A stretch of DNA of 39,612 nucleotides from Pseudomonadota bacterium (GCA_018241695.1 JAFEDH010000013.1:1-39612), one strand, 5' to 3'. Numbered from the stretch's first letter, positions 16,024-26,599 are shown. The notes: generated by a model not told the origin, from the letters alone. A program made the numbers and translations.

Positions 16024-18168
16024 TCAGTACAACTCCTGAACGACGAGCGTTCCGTGACTGATCTGAATCGCATTGGTGTCACTCGAAGCGAACTGAACCG
16101 TGATCGTTTGTGAGCCAGCACCAACGCTGTAAAGGCCCTCGGCAGATACCGCATGCCAGTAGCCATCGCTATTGACATCCGTTCGTGTATCCCCCTGCGC
16201 CGAGCCATTGAGAGCCAATTGGAAATAACCGCTGGCGGCTGTTGATTTGCTGGCTCGTCCGCTAAACGACACTCGCAACTTTGTGTTCGCCTGCGTGTTC
16301 AGCGTCACGCTCAACCCCGGCACGTTGGTCGGCGTCGTCGTGCTGTTGGATTGAACTGAACTGTTCAGCGTGGCGTTCGACACTTGCCGGCCACGGTACG
16401 CCTGCACACCCGCCACAAAGGTCTGCCCCAGGTGCGTGATTCCAGACGCACCGGAAACGGCCGGCATAGAAGCGCCGTCGCTGGTCGGGAATGGGATGAA
16501 GGTATTCCCGTTGGATGATCCGACGCCGCCATTTCCTCCTACGCCTTTTGTCATACCCAAATTGGCGAAATAGTTCTCCAGTGGAAAGGCACCGCTGGCG
16601 GGCCACTGTTGCAGATATACATCCAGTCCAGAGGTTGATCCGTTGTACGGATAGAACTCAACCTCAAGCATCGAATTATTGTCCGCACCGCTCAACCATG
16701 CGCCATAGCTGGTCGCGCTTTGGCCGTACATGAAGGTTCCGCCGATGAAGACGTTTCGCGCGCTATCCGGCTGCCCTGCTAATGAGGTTCCGGTGCTGAC
16801 ACCAGAATTTAGGGAAATGCCAAGGACGGTGCCTGTGCCGACACTTGAATCGACGAATCCGTAGCAGGCGATAAAGCGATTGTCTGCGCACCCGAAAGCA
16901 CACCCGGAGGGGAATCCCGTGCGAGTGGTCAGCGACCAGCCGATAGCCGTGTAGTTGCGACAGACGACATTGCGGAAGTTAGATTGCGTGCAGTGATTGA
17001 TCAACACGCCGATGCCAGCGAGCGAGTTGCAATCCAGCGCCATGTCTTCCAGGCCGACGCTGTGCAGCGGGCCGGCGAAACTGACGACGGCTGCGGAGGC
17101 GTTCGCCGATCCGGTGTAGAGGATGCGACTGACACCGTTGATTTCTTGATTCGTCACCCCGGAACTGGAACCCGATCCGGCACCGCAGAACACCACGCGA
17201 TTGTGAATGGTCGAATTCGCGCTGTTGCTGCCGTTGCCAAATGTGAGACCTGTCGGGGTGGCATACGCGCCAGGAGGAATCCATACCCGGCCGCCGCCTA
17301 GTGCATCGACAGCGTTCGCTGCTGCGATGAAAGCAGCAGTGTCGTTGGTGACACCGTCACCCTTGGCGCCGAACTGTTTGACCGATAGTTGTAGGACGTT
17401 TGCCAGCTTCCAGCGACCGCCGTCACTTGCAACGATGACGGTGCCGCCGTTGTCCGCGCTGGTCGTATCGGTCGAGTCGTACCAGTAGGCGCCGCCCCCT
17501 CCATCGCCAGCAGCGTAGTAGCCGAGCACGAAAGCGCGCGGGCATCCGGTTTTCGGCAGGGCTTTCAATGCCGCAATCGAATCGACAACGCGCCCGGTGC
17601 CATTGACCAGAGCAGCGCCCTTTACACCCGATGAACTTGCTAAGTCGGAAGCCAGCGCGGTGGAATATGTCGGGTCAGTATTCTGGAATCCATCACCAGT
17701 CGCATTCCACCCAATGAGCGAGTACGGCACCGGAGCAGGTAGTACCGGATTAATCCCCGCTGGCGCGGAAATCGCGTTTTTGACGGTACGGCTAACAGCT
17801 TCCGCAAGCTGCTGCACTAGGATTGTTGCGCGATCCAGTGCATCGCTGATGACCTTCGGATAGAAGCCACCGCCGTTGGTCAGCGTGACGGACTGCGAGA
17901 GCGCGACGGCACTGGTGAGCGTAATGAGGAAGCCGGTAGCCGGCGCGGCGAGCATATTCACCGTGCCGCCGGGGTTTGCATCCTGATCGGCATTGAGCGC
18001 GACCGTGTAGTCGGTCGTTAGCGTCTTGGTCGTTTCGTTGCCGGAAAGGTCGGTTTGCGTGACGACGACTTCGCTACCCGCGAACACCTTGAAGTTGAAC
18101 GGGAAGGCGGTTGTTACGGCATTCCCCGTATAGGGGCCGGCCTTGCGGGTAGTGGCGGCGACAGTCAT
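16024..18168 (-). CDS. Phage tail fibre/tailspike with beta-helix domain
   Basis: The 714-residue protein has three parts. Residues 1-130 resemble the virion-attachment domain of T7-type tail fibres (TTRKAGPYTGNAVTTAFPF ... YPKVISDALDRATILVQQLAEA). From about 262 a right-handed beta-helix of the pectate-lyase superfamily begins with VKQFGAKGDGVTNDTAAF and runs to about 590; such domains bind or cut surface polysaccharide. The last 110 residues form a beta-rich, Thr/Ser/Asn-rich tip. It determines host adsorption. No Asp/Glu catalytic set can be assigned with confidence, so enzymatic activity is open. A copy of the GGTTCGCGTACC-like motif lies 47 bp upstream. Confidence 0.88.
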   Translation of the reverse strand: MTVAATTRKAGPYTGNAVTTAFPFNFKVFAGSEVVVTQTDLSGNETTKTLTTDYTVALNADQDANPGGTVNMLAAPATGFLITLTSAVALSQSVTLTNGGGFYPKVISDALDRATILVQQLAEAVSRTVKNAISAPAGINPVLPAPVPYSLIGWNATGDGFQNTDPTYSTALASDLASSSGVKGAALVNGTGRVVDSIAALKALPKTGCPRAFVLGYYAAGDGGGGAYWYDSTDTTSADNGGTVIVASDGGRWKLANVLQLSVKQFGAKGDGVTNDTAAFIAAANAVDALGGGRVWIPPGAYATPTGLTFGNGSNSANSTIHNRVVFCGAGSGSSSGVTNQEINGVSRILYTGSANASAAVVSFAGPLHSVGLEDMALDCNSLAGIGVLINHCTQSNFRNVVCRNYTAIGWSLTTRTGFPSGCAFGCADNRFIACYGFVDSSVGTGTVLGISLNSGVSTGTSLAGQPDSARNVFIGGTFMYGQSATSYGAWLSGADNNSMLEVEFYPYNGSTSGLDVYLQQWPASGAFPLENYFANLGMTKGVGGNGGVGSSNGNTFIPFPTSDGASMPAVSGASGITHLGQTFVAGVQAYRGRQVSNATLNSSVQSNSTTTPTNVPGLSVTLNTQANTKLRVSFSGRASKSTAASGYFQLALNGSAQGDTRTDVNSDGYWHAVSAEGLYSVGAGSQTITVQFASSDTNAIQISHGTLVVQELY

Positions 18169-18215
18169 GGCGTGACCCTCTGAGACGTTGGCCGATTCTC
18201 GGCCGAACGCTCAAA

Positions 18216-18227
18216 GGCACGCGAACC
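18216..18227 (-). promoter_or_regulatory. Phage 12-bp motif, copy upstream of tail fibre gene
   Basis: On the minus strand this reads GGTTCGCGTGCC, one mismatch to the consensus GGTTCGCGTACC. It starts 2 bp after the stop of the polyvalent protein gene and ends 47 nt before the tail fibre ATG. A hairpin (GGCCGA/TCGGCC, 18190-18204) fills the extra distance compared with the other three copies. Confidence 0.6.
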
Positions 18228-18229
18228 GC

Positions 18230-21200
18230 TTAGTGCTTGCGCATATCTCCGTGGATGATGCCCCGCCACCAGTCGGCCAGCTCTTGCGGGTTTTGCTGGC
18301 CGTGGGCCACGTCCCACAAGAACTGCACGACGCTGGCCGCCTGGCCAGTCGGCAGGCCGAACACATAGCCCGAAGTCGTGACCATGTGCTTGAGCCACTT
18401 GTCGCTTACCGTGTCGCCGACCATCGCGTTGATGGCATCCTTGCCGCTGCTGTCGAAGGCATCGACCATGCTGGCGGCTGGTGTGACCTTGTAGTCCTTG
18501 CCCTGGAGGTAATGGGCGGACAAGTCGCGGGCAATGGGAATGCCGGCGAAGGCTGCGGCTGTGACTTCCTTGGCCGCCCACTTGAACCACGAATCTTCCT
18601 CGTCGCCTTCCTTCGGCGGGTGCAGCATGCCGTGCATGATCTGCACGCCGAAGGTGTAGATCAGGGTGCGCATCAGCACGCTGCTCAGGTCGCCCCGGAA
18701 CTTGGCCATGTCGCCGGCTTCGACCCCGGCGCGGTAGGTGGCAGGTAGCTCCTTGCCCATGCGGTAGGTGTCCATGATGCGGTTCACGTTGTGGTTCCAG
18801 AACGTGTAAAACATCGTGAATAGCTTGAAGAACTCGGGGCCGCGCTGCACGGCGGCCTGATCCTTGACGCCCGTGCCGCCGTGGGCGTTGCGCACGGTCT
18901 TGTCAGCGAAGTAGATGGCATCCTGTTCGCCCAGGGCAAGGCCGCCCTTTTCCACGGGGGCCATCGCCTTGTGGTACGCGCCCATCCATGTCGGGAGCGC
19001 CGAGGCCATGTCGAGCATGGCAATGCCGTGGTAGGCGTGTGCCTTGATCGCATCCGATGCCCTGGCAGCAGCGCTGGTGGTCGGGCTCATCAGTTCGAGG
19101 TCGATCTGGCGCAGGTGCTCGCGCACGTCCCGATCCACTTCGTTCATGCGGTTGCGCATTTCTCTACTGCGCTCGAAGATGAAGTCCCGGTTGGCCGCCC
19201 ATTGCATCGGATTGGAGAAGTCGCGCAGTCCTTTGGCGAACCAGCCGGGGCCGAGTTCGGCGATGGACTCCAGGCCGGCCGAGGTGCCGTGCACCAGCAT
19301 TGTGGAAATGCGATAGCCCAGCCCGACCATCGTGGCGCGGGTACGGGCGCCGCGCGCCAGGTCGTTGAACCACTTGAGCGCCCGCATGCCAGAATCGTCG
19401 AGCTTGCCGTCATTGGCGATGGATTGCAGCCAGGGGCGCAGTTGGTCGTAGTGCTCCTGGCTCAGGGCATTGATGATGCCCTCGCACACGCGCCCATCGG
19501 AAAGGAATTTGTCGGCGTCGAGGATGGCCTCGCGGAAGGCGATGTCGTGGATTTCATCGCGGATGACACGCGGCAACGCATCGAGGTCGAGCAGCAACGG
19601 CCGGGCATAGTTGGCGTTGCGGGTGTTCATGCGCCCCGTGTCCGTGTTGGCTCGCGTGTAGATATTCTCGAACAGGGCGTCGGCCTTCTTCGCGCCGCGC
19701 TCGGCCACGTCCTGCGCGCGAGCCGGATCGTAGAGCATAGGCCAGTACCAGCCGTCGTAGCGGCCGTGCGGCGTATCGAAGGCGCGCGGCTGAATTTTCT
19801 CGGGGTTGGTGTTGCCTAGGCGACGCGACATGGCCAGCTTCTCAGGCCACAGCGATTCGATGGCCTTGCCCATGCCGGCAACGAAGTCCCAATCCGCTTT
19901 GCTCATGTTCTTGTTCAGGAAGTCCCAAACGGCGACCTCGTTCCACTTTTCCCCGGCAATCAGCTTGGCGACGTTGGACTCGTTGCCCATGTTGCCGGCC
20001 AACATCAGCATTTGCTTTTTGGTGAAGCGTTGCGGCTTGCCGGTCATGCCATCGATCAGGCCATCGGCCACGTAGATCCTGCCCTTGTCCTTGGTCACGT
20101 CGGCGAGGTTGGTATCGAGCAGCTTGTCGATTTCACCCTTGACCGTGGCCAGCATGTCGTTTTCGTGCGTACCGGCGTCGGCGATCCGGCGGAACACCAC
20201 GCGGTTGAACACGCCATTCGGATTGCGCCGGTCGAGCCAGTCGAACATTTGCTCCATCTTGAGCAATGCCGCCTGCGCGCTGCGGCCTGCCGCTTTTGCC
20301 GACAGCCACGCCGACTCCATGCGGGTCAGCCCCCGGTTCGATTCGGGCGTGCGTTGCGGCAGCTCGCCCATCGTCGCCGTGGCTTCGGCGGCCAGCGTGG
20401 CCAGTTCGCGCGTCTCCTGCCCGTCGAGCAGGCGCGTCTTGAGCCGGCCCAGGTGCTCGATGCTCTTGACCGCATCGACAAGCCCCCGGAACTGCTCGAC
20501 GGTCATGTCCTTGTAGTGCTGGCGTTGGGCCTCGTTGAGCAGGTGCTCGGGAATGTTCGGCTCGTAGCCTTCGCCGGCCATGCGCTCGACGAACTGCAGC
20601 AGCGCCTCGCGCTTGTCCAGCGCCTTGCCGGAAGTGCTCTTGCGCAGATCGTAGCGCTCCAGCAAGGCGTCGATCTGATCGCGGTATTCCAGCTCGATGT
20701 TTTCGCGCACGCCGGGCTTGTCGAACTTCTTGAGGTAATCGACGCCCTTGCGTACTTCCTCGACGGCATCGGCCGCCGCCTTGGCCAGGCGGTTGTTGAG
20801 GAGCTGCGCGCGCTTCTCGTTGGCTGCCGCCACGATGTCCTTGGCCAGTAGCGCCTTGTCGGCATTCTTCGCGGACTTGGCCTCGGCCGCCGTGTATTGC
20901 GCCGGCCGCACGTCACGCACGCGCTTGGTGGCGATGGCCGCATCGGCGGCTTCCTTCGCGGCCTGCGCGATCAGCTTGGCCGGCCCGGTGGCCTGACTCA
21001 ATGCCTTGAGTTCGGTAGCGACGAACCGGGCGCGCACCTCGTTGTGGATCGCGGCTTCGGCGGCGCGCTCGATGGCCTGCGGGTCGGACAGCTCGCCGTA
21101 GCGTTCTAGCATGCGCTGGTCGGTCAGGCCGTCAATCACGTCGCGCGGCTTTTCGGCATTGGCCAGCGAGCGCACCAGATCGGCACCGTCCTCGAAGCCG

Positions 21201-24200
21201 TGCATTTCGGCCACGAGGTCGGGATCGAGGCCGCCCTTCTTCGTCATGCGCAGAGCTTCCACCTTGAGGCCGTCAGCGCCCAGCGCACGCACGGCGTCGG
21301 TATCCAGTCGGCCGGCAGTGCGCAGTTTCAGGTCGGCGAGCTTCGGGCCTTCGGGGCCGTTCTTGAGATAGTCGTAGTCCGCGTGGTTGGAGTATTCCAG
21401 CTTGCCGCCCAGCTCGTTGAAGAACTTTTCCTCGAACTCGCGCAAGTCCCACTTGCCGTGCTCGTCGGTGGAAAGATAGCCATGATCGGCCAGCGCCTCG
21501 GCCATGCCGTCGAGTGTGCGGCCTTCCGTGGCGCGGGCCACCGGCTTGCCAAACACGCCGGACTCCGGGCTCATGCGCCCGTCCATGCCCCATTCGCTGA
21601 CGAGCTGTTTTTTGTCGATACCGCCCAGCTTGCCGATGGCCGTGAATAGGGAGTCGCGGGAAGAATCCAGCCCCTTGCTGGCCTTCGGCTTGACGGCCTT
21701 GCCGCCTTCCTCCTTGCCGGTAAGGAATTGCCACGCCTGATAGACCGGCTGGCTCCATACTTCCTTCGAGACTTCGGTGCGCACCTCGCGCCGCTTGCTG
21801 GCGGCTTCTTTCTGCTTTTCCTTGAGCGCGCCAGCCTTGGCGTTGGACAGCCACTTCATGTCGCGCAGGCTGCGCTTTTCCATGTCGTCGACCGCCGTCT
21901 CGGTCGCCTCGGCACCGAGCTTCTGGTAGTCGGCCCACTGCTCGGGCGTCATGCCGGCGTCGGTGGCCGACTTGAACAGCGGCTCGTAGCCCCGTACCTG
22001 CTCGGCGGTTTGGATGGCTTCCTCGCTGGCCAGCATGCGGTCGAACACGCCGCGCACTTCAGGCGTCAGCTCGACATTGAGGCCGGACAGCGACTTATAG
22101 ACGTTGAGCAGCCAGGAGCGGAAGCGCGAGAACAAGCCTTGCAGCTCGACGTTCGGGGCTTTCCCTTCCATCAGGTAGGACTCGAAACCACGAGCGAACT
22201 GCTCGTGATAGCTGCGCTTTTCCTCGAACGACAGGTTGTGCCATTCGGCCGCGTCGCGCACACCGAACCACTTGAGCAGCTTGTCGAAGTCGGCCCGGAT
22301 CGCCGGGGGCGCATCCTTCTGCGCGGCGAGGTCGGCCGTCATTTCGAGGAAGTGGTGCCCCGTCTCGTGCAGAAAGGTTGAAAGGTCGGCCCCCTTGAGC
22401 AAGGCGATGGTACTGGTTTCCGGGTTGTAGGCGCCCCGGTTGCCCTGTAACAGGTCGCCGTTGCTATCCGCCCCGGCTTCGTATATTCTGGCTTTTGTAA
22501 GGGCTGCCTCGGCCTGACCGCGCAGGGAATTGGACCCTGCAATGCGATCAAGCCAAGCGCGGCCCTTCGTTTTTTCATAGCCCAGCAACAGGCCATCCTT
22601 CAACCAGTGCGCCACGCTCTTGTCGGCTTTCGGGTGCAGGCTGCGAATGTCATGCACCTCGATTTCGTTGCGCTTCTTGTTGAGTTCCAGCGCCGCGACG
22701 ATGTTGCCGTCCTCATGCGCCAGTTCGGTCACGACGACCGCGTGGCCTTCCCCCTTCTTGGAAGCGAATACCGCGATAGGCGACTGGATCGCTTCGTGCA
22801 GCCCCTTCAAGTCGGCGGGCAGGATGTTATGCCGCTCGTCGGTCGCCTTGTCGAGCACGCGCTTGGCCAAGTGGATCGGCGCATCCTCGGGGATGAACCC
22901 GCGCAGGATTGCGGACGGCTTGCCCAGGTCGATGATATGTCCGCTCGGCAGCTCGCCCTTAACCCACTGGTCGAGCTGCTGGTCGACGCGCGCCGCCTGG
23001 TCGAAGTGCTTTCCGCCGGCCGTCATCCGCTCCACGGCCACCTTGAGCGGATAGCGTTCAAACAACTCGCTGGGCTTCGTGCCCAGGCGATCGGCCGTGG
23101 TCACGTAGTAGTCGCGCACCAGCGAGGCGTATGCCTTATTCACGTCGGGCGTGAAGCGGTTGGCAGTGTTGAGCTGGTCGAGCACCTTGTCGAACACCTG
23201 CTGATGGTCGGCCTTGAAGGCTTCGTCGTTGGCGTGCTCGGCGAGAATCTTGCCGGCCTGCGTCTTGAACTGATCCGCCTGCCCCTGGTAGAACTCCTGC
23301 GCCTCGGCATAGGTCTTGCCCTCGGGGCCGGTCTTGAGGTGCGGCAACAGCGCGGCGTCGGCCGGGCTGCCCGCGATATGCGTGGCGTAGTCGGCCACCG
23401 GGATGCGTACGTCGCCGTTGGTTTGCAGCGCTTCGTGGAGCTGGCCGGCCACGTCGGGCATCAGCCGCGCCACGTCCTCCTGCTTTACTCCCGACTGGTT
23501 GAACACGTCGGTCAGGGTGCGGGCATCGACATAGACAGAATCGAGGTTGCCCTCATCGGCCACGGTGCTGATGAACCGCTTGAACGCTTCCGGGTCGCGC
23601 TCGCGCAACGCGCTGGCCGCCGATACCTGGCTGAGGGTGTTGAGGCGCTGGAAGTCCTGCTCGGCAATCTTCGACTCGGTAGCGTCGCGGAGCCAGCCCC
23701 CGCCCGTGCGCCCGGCACCGTGCAGGGAAAACACGCTATTCAGCAGAACGTTGAAGATCCGATCCTCAAGCGGTACGCGCTCATCCCACGGGCTGGTGCC
23801 CTGCGCCAAGCTGGTGGCGGTATTGACGCCGATGGCGCGCAGCACGGCCATGAGCGCCGTATTGTCCGGCAGCACGCGGCCGGCAGCGCCGAAGATGCCA
23901 CCAGTCTCAAAACCACCGGCTAAGGCGTCGGCTTCCATCTTGCCGGCCTCATCGAGCGAATGCGTGTCGAGTGCGGCGTGTCCGCCCTTTTCCAGGGCTG
24001 ACGCCAGTGCCAGCGTGGCCCCTTGGTTGATTACGTCCTTGGACAACGCCTTCACGAAGGACTCGCCAGCGACATGCTCCAGCGGGTTGATGAGCGCGCC
24101 CGCGCCCTTCGCTGGGCCGACGAGAAAGCCGCTGAGTTGCCCGAGCGCGCCGGCCGTTGATGCCTGCCACGAGTGCGATTTTGTCGAATCCACAGGGGCC

Positions 24201-24859
24201 ACGAGGCCGAAGGTCGCCGAGTCGACGAAGCGCTCGGCGGCGATCTGCGGGATTTGCGACATGCCGCCGATGGCCTGACGCGAGGCTTCCCACGCCTCGT
24301 CGTTGGTCATGCCCGGCCGTTTGCTGACCAGAATGGCCGTCGCTTCCGCCGCCTGCTGCGCCCGGCGCGACTCCTCGACAGTAGGCGCGCCGAACAGGCC
24401 GCGCCACCAGTTCGACAGGCGCTCCCGATAAGTCGGCCCCTGCTCGGGAGCATCCCACGCCGTCATTTCCGGGAATGCGCGCACCGCCTGTTCCACGGCG
24501 GCCGTGCCCGGCACTACGTCGTGAATGACGCGCGCCAGGGCCGGATTGTCCGCGATGCTGCGCGCCAGCGTGGGCGCATCCCGCAGGGCGGCCTTCGCTG
24601 CTTCGGTCACGGCGCGCTGCTTGAATTCCTCGGGGAAAGTATCGACCACCTCGGGGGGCACGTTGTAGCGACGCGCAAGGACGGCATTGGCCGCCGATTT
24701 GTCCGGGTTCGAGCCGACGGACAGGCCGACCGTCAGCGCCGCGCGAGCGCGTTGCTGCTGGTCGATGTCGTCGATGGTTTGCAGGTACGGGTTGGGCGCG
24801 GCGCCGGGTGTCGGTGCGGCCGGGAACACCTCGTCTACTAGGTCGTCATAGGCGCTCAT
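18230..24859 (-). CDS. Giant polyvalent ejection (internal virion) protein
   Basis: At 2209 residues this is the largest gene. Several regions can be told apart. The N-terminal 600 residues are helical, with Ala/Gly-rich stretches that may touch membrane. At about 645-775, AILRGFIPEDAPIHL to KGRAWLDRI resembles the phage version of the barnase/EndoU/colicin E5/RelE nuclease fold. At 831-836, HETGHH is a zincin metallopeptidase motif. The long middle is helical and charged. The C-terminal part contains PEFFKLFTMFYTFWNHNVNR, the LPD38-like region seen in phage polyvalent proteins. Such proteins are packaged and ejected with the DNA, and may protect it or act on host components. The position after two internal virion proteins supports this. 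Domain calls are by eye. Confidence 0.8.
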   Translation of the reverse strand: MSAYDDLVDEVFPAAPTPGAAPNPYLQTIDDIDQQQRARAALTVGLSVGSNPDKSAANAVLARRYNVPPEVVDTFPEEFKQRAVTEAAKAALRDAPTLARSIADNPALARVIHDVVPGTAAVEQAVRAFPEMTAWDAPEQGPTYRERLSNWWRGLFGAPTVEESRRAQQAAEATAILVSKRPGMTNDEAWEASRQAIGGMSQIPQIAAERFVDSATFGLVAPVDSTKSHSWQASTAGALGQLSGFLVGPAKGAGALINPLEHVAGESFVKALSKDVINQGATLALASALEKGGHAALDTHSLDEAGKMEADALAGGFETGGIFGAAGRVLPDNTALMAVLRAIGVNTATSLAQGTSPWDERVPLEDRIFNVLLNSVFSLHGAGRTGGGWLRDATESKIAEQDFQRLNTLSQVSAASALRERDPEAFKRFISTVADEGNLDSVYVDARTLTDVFNQSGVKQEDVARLMPDVAGQLHEALQTNGDVRIPVADYATHIAGSPADAALLPHLKTGPEGKTYAEAQEFYQGQADQFKTQAGKILAEHANDEAFKADHQQVFDKVLDQLNTANRFTPDVNKAYASLVRDYYVTTADRLGTKPSELFERYPLKVAVERMTAGGKHFDQAARVDQQLDQWVKGELPSGHIIDLGKPSAILRGFIPEDAPIHLAKRVLDKATDERHNILPADLKGLHEAIQSPIAVFASKKGEGHAVVVTELAHEDGNIVAALELNKKRNEIEVHDIRSLHPKADKSVAHWLKDGLLLGYEKTKGRAWLDRIAGSNSLRGQAEAALTKARIYEAGADSNGDLLQGNRGAYNPETSTIALLKGADLSTFLHETGHHFLEMTADLAAQKDAPPAIRADFDKLLKWFGVRDAAEWHNLSFEEKRSYHEQFARGFESYLMEGKAPNVELQGLFSRFRSWLLNVYKSLSGLNVELTPEVRGVFDRMLASEEAIQTAEQVRGYEPLFKSATDAGMTPEQWADYQKLGAEATETAVDDMEKRSLRDMKWLSNAKAGALKEKQKEAASKRREVRTEVSKEVWSQPVYQAWQFLTGKEEGGKAVKPKASKGLDSSRDSLFTAIGKLGGIDKKQLVSEWGMDGRMSPESGVFGKPVARATEGRTLDGMAEALADHGYLSTDEHGKWDLREFEEKFFNELGGKLEYSNHADYDYLKNGPEGPKLADLKLRTAGRLDTDAVRALGADGLKVEALRMTKKGGLDPDLVAEMHGFEDGADLVRSLANAEKPRDVIDGLTDQRMLERYGELSDPQAIERAAEAAIHNEVRARFVATELKALSQATGPAKLIAQAAKEAADAAIATKRVRDVRPAQYTAAEAKSAKNADKALLAKDIVAAANEKRAQLLNNRLAKAAADAVEEVRKGVDYLKKFDKPGVRENIELEYRDQIDALLERYDLRKSTSGKALDKREALLQFVERMAGEGYEPNIPEHLLNEAQRQHYKDMTVEQFRGLVDAVKSIEHLGRLKTRLLDGQETRELATLAAEATATMGELPQRTPESNRGLTRMESAWLSAKAAGRSAQAALLKMEQMFDWLDRRNPNGVFNRVVFRRIADAGTHENDMLATVKGEIDKLLDTNLADVTKDKGRIYVADGLIDGMTGKPQRFTKKQMLMLAGNMGNESNVAKLIAGEKWNEVAVWDFLNKNMSKADWDFVAGMGKAIESLWPEKLAMSRRLGNTNPEKIQPRAFDTPHGRYDGWYWPMLYDPARAQDVAERGAKKADALFENIYTRANTDTGRMNTRNANYARPLLLDLDALPRVIRDEIHDIAFREAILDADKFLSDGRVCEGIINALSQEHYDQLRPWLQSIANDGKLDDSGMRALKWFNDLARGARTRATMVGLGYRISTMLVHGTSAGLESIAELGPGWFAKGLRDFSNPMQWAANRDFIFERSREMRNRMNEVDRDVREHLRQIDLELMSPTTSAAARASDAIKAHAYHGIAMLDMASALPTWMGAYHKAMAPVEKGGLALGEQDAIYFADKTVRNAHGGTGVKDQAAVQRGPEFFKLFTMFYTFWNHNVNRIMDTYRMGKELPATYRAGVEAGDMAKFRGDLSSVLMRTLIYTFGVQIMHGMLHPPKEGDEEDSWFKWAAKEVTAAAFAGIPIARDLSAHYLQGKDYKVTPAASMVDAFDSSGKDAINAMVGDTVSDKWLKHMVTTSGYVFGLPTGQAASVVQFLWDVAHGQQNPQELADWWRGIIHGDMRKH

Positions 24860-24862
24860 GCG

Positions 24863-26599
24863 CTATTTCCCCTTGAGTTGTTTGGCCTTGTAAATGGCCT
24901 GGATGGCGTCGTCGGTAACGGGTCGCCCCTTGGCCTTGAGCGCGTCGGTGATCTGCTGCTTGTCGGCCGGCGGCACAACCCACGGCGCGTTGATTTGTTC
25001 CGGCGTCATCTTCCAGACAGGCGCATGCGACTGGAAGAATCCGCCGATGCCGGTGCCGGCAAGCGTTTGATCCTTGAGCATGCCCAGCGCGATGCTGCGC
25101 GCCTCGTCCTGCGACAGGGCGTTTCCCTTGTCCTGCGTCGCCTGCACCAGCCGGTCGCGCAGATTCGTCTCGAACTGCTCCAGGTCTTTGGATTGCGAGG
25201 CGCCCGGCTTCGGGCTGAGGTTGAAACCGGCGGCGAGCAGATTGGCCTTGACCCCGGCAATCGTGTCGTGCTGGAGCTTGTTGGCTTCCATCGCCTTGGT
25301 GTCCTGCCGGTTGATCGACGTTTGCATGCCGACCAAGTGGTTCCAATGGGACTGTGAAAGCTGGCCGCTCATCGTGGAAAGGTCGAGCTTGGTGAAGCCC
25401 ACCGGATCATCGGCCGACATGCGCATCATGTCGTTGTAGAGCTTGGCGTCATCAACCGCCGGGCCACCGGCTAGGATCGAGTCGATATGCGAGCCGAGGC
25501 CGCGCTGCTTGACGTAGGCGATGGTCTGCGGCGACAGGTCGGCCAGGGTCGCGCCGGGTTTCTTGTTCTTCAAGTCCCACACCTGGCCAATCACCGCCTT
25601 GTCGGCTTCGGCCTGCTCCGAACGGCGTTGCGAGTTGTCGGCGCGCAGCTTTTGCAGCGCCATGTCATGCACGTCGGCGTTGATCGTGCCGTCCTTGAAC
25701 TGCTGATCGAGTTCCTTCTCCTGCGCGGCAATGCCGCCGATCCGGCTCTTGATGTCGATGGCCAGGGCCAGGGCGTCGTTCTTCGTATCGCCGGCTTCGA
25801 GCACCGCCCGGATTTTGTCTTGGGTCTTGGCGTCGATGTCGTCCTGCACGGTCGCCATGTACGCCTTCGCGGCCTTGATCTGGTCGTTCGAGGCAAGGTG
25901 GTTGATGACGCCGACGTAAGTGCTGGCGAGGCCCTGGCGGATGTATTCGGCGCGCTCCTTATCCACGAGGCCGAACTTGTCGGCCTGGTTTTCCAGCTCG
26001 GCGCGCTGCGTGTCGAGATTCTGCTGGTAGAGCGTGTTGTCGGCGCCGGGCATCGGATTGAACGACTTGACGGCGGCATCGCCTGCGGCTTGCCCCCGCG
26101 CGGCCGACGCCTCAATCTCGTATTTCTGCGTTTGCGTCGCGGCATGCACGGACGCTTGCGTAATGGCCGCCTGTACCGTCTGCGCCGCCGCCTGCTTGAA
26201 CATCTCTTGCTGGCGCGGATTCTGGAGATTCGACGCCATCTTGTCGGGTAGCTGGGTCAGTGCATCCCGCACGCCGGTATAGCCGTCGATGGCATTCTTG
26301 CCGGCCTGCGTCATGTAGCCCGACGCCGGATTGTCCTGCGAGCCGTGCAGGATGTCCGACACGGTGGACACGAGCTGGGCGTGCTGATCCTTGACGGCGG
26401 CCTCGTTGATCGTCGCCTGCTGATCGGCGGCGATCTGCGCCAACTCCTTGCCAACGCCTTGCACGGCGTTTCCGAATTGCCGCTGCTCTTGCGAACCCAG
26501 CGTCGCCCACTGCATCAGGTGCGAAGAATCGGTCATCTGCGCGCCGGGCAACGGCTGCGGCGCTACGGTAGGCGTGTCATAGGTCGGAACGCGCGGCAT
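24863..26599 (-). CDS. Internal virion protein, T7 gp15-like position
   Basis: The 578-residue protein is mostly helical and polar, rich in Gln, Ala, Asp and Lys. It has long stretches that should form coiled coils (about 120-330), a Pro-rich start (MPRVPTYDTPTVAPQPLPGA) and no membrane segment. It lies between a gp14-like gene and the giant ejection protein and stops 4 bp before the latter's ATG, the same order as gp14-gp15-gp16 in T7-like phages, whose products form the ejectosome that carries DNA across the cell envelope. Sequence similarity to T7 gp15 itself is not apparent by eye; the role is assigned from place and composition. Confidence 0.75.
   Translation of the reverse strand: MPRVPTYDTPTVAPQPLPGAQMTDSSHLMQWATLGSQEQRQFGNAVQGVGKELAQIAADQQATINEAAVKDQHAQLVSTVSDILHGSQDNPASGYMTQAGKNAIDGYTGVRDALTQLPDKMASNLQNPRQQEMFKQAAAQTVQAAITQASVHAATQTQKYEIEASAARGQAAGDAAVKSFNPMPGADNTLYQQNLDTQRAELENQADKFGLVDKERAEYIRQGLASTYVGVINHLASNDQIKAAKAYMATVQDDIDAKTQDKIRAVLEAGDTKNDALALAIDIKSRIGGIAAQEKELDQQFKDGTINADVHDMALQKLRADNSQRRSEQAEADKAVIGQVWDLKNKKPGATLADLSPQTIAYVKQRGLGSHIDSILAGGPAVDDAKLYNDMMRMSADDPVGFTKLDLSTMSGQLSQSHWNHLVGMQTSINRQDTKAMEANKLQHDTIAGVKANLLAAGFNLSPKPGASQSKDLEQFETNLRDRLVQATQDKGNALSQDEARSIALGMLKDQTLAGTGIGGFFQSHAPVWKMTPEQINAPWVVPPADKQQITDALKAKGRPVTDDAIQAIYKAKQLKGK

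Noticed and set aside
16024..18168. Diversity-generating retroelement, as in phage BPP-1
   Set aside because: Gene content is BPP-1-like, but no reverse transcriptase frame and no template/variable repeat pair were seen in or after the tail fibre gene.
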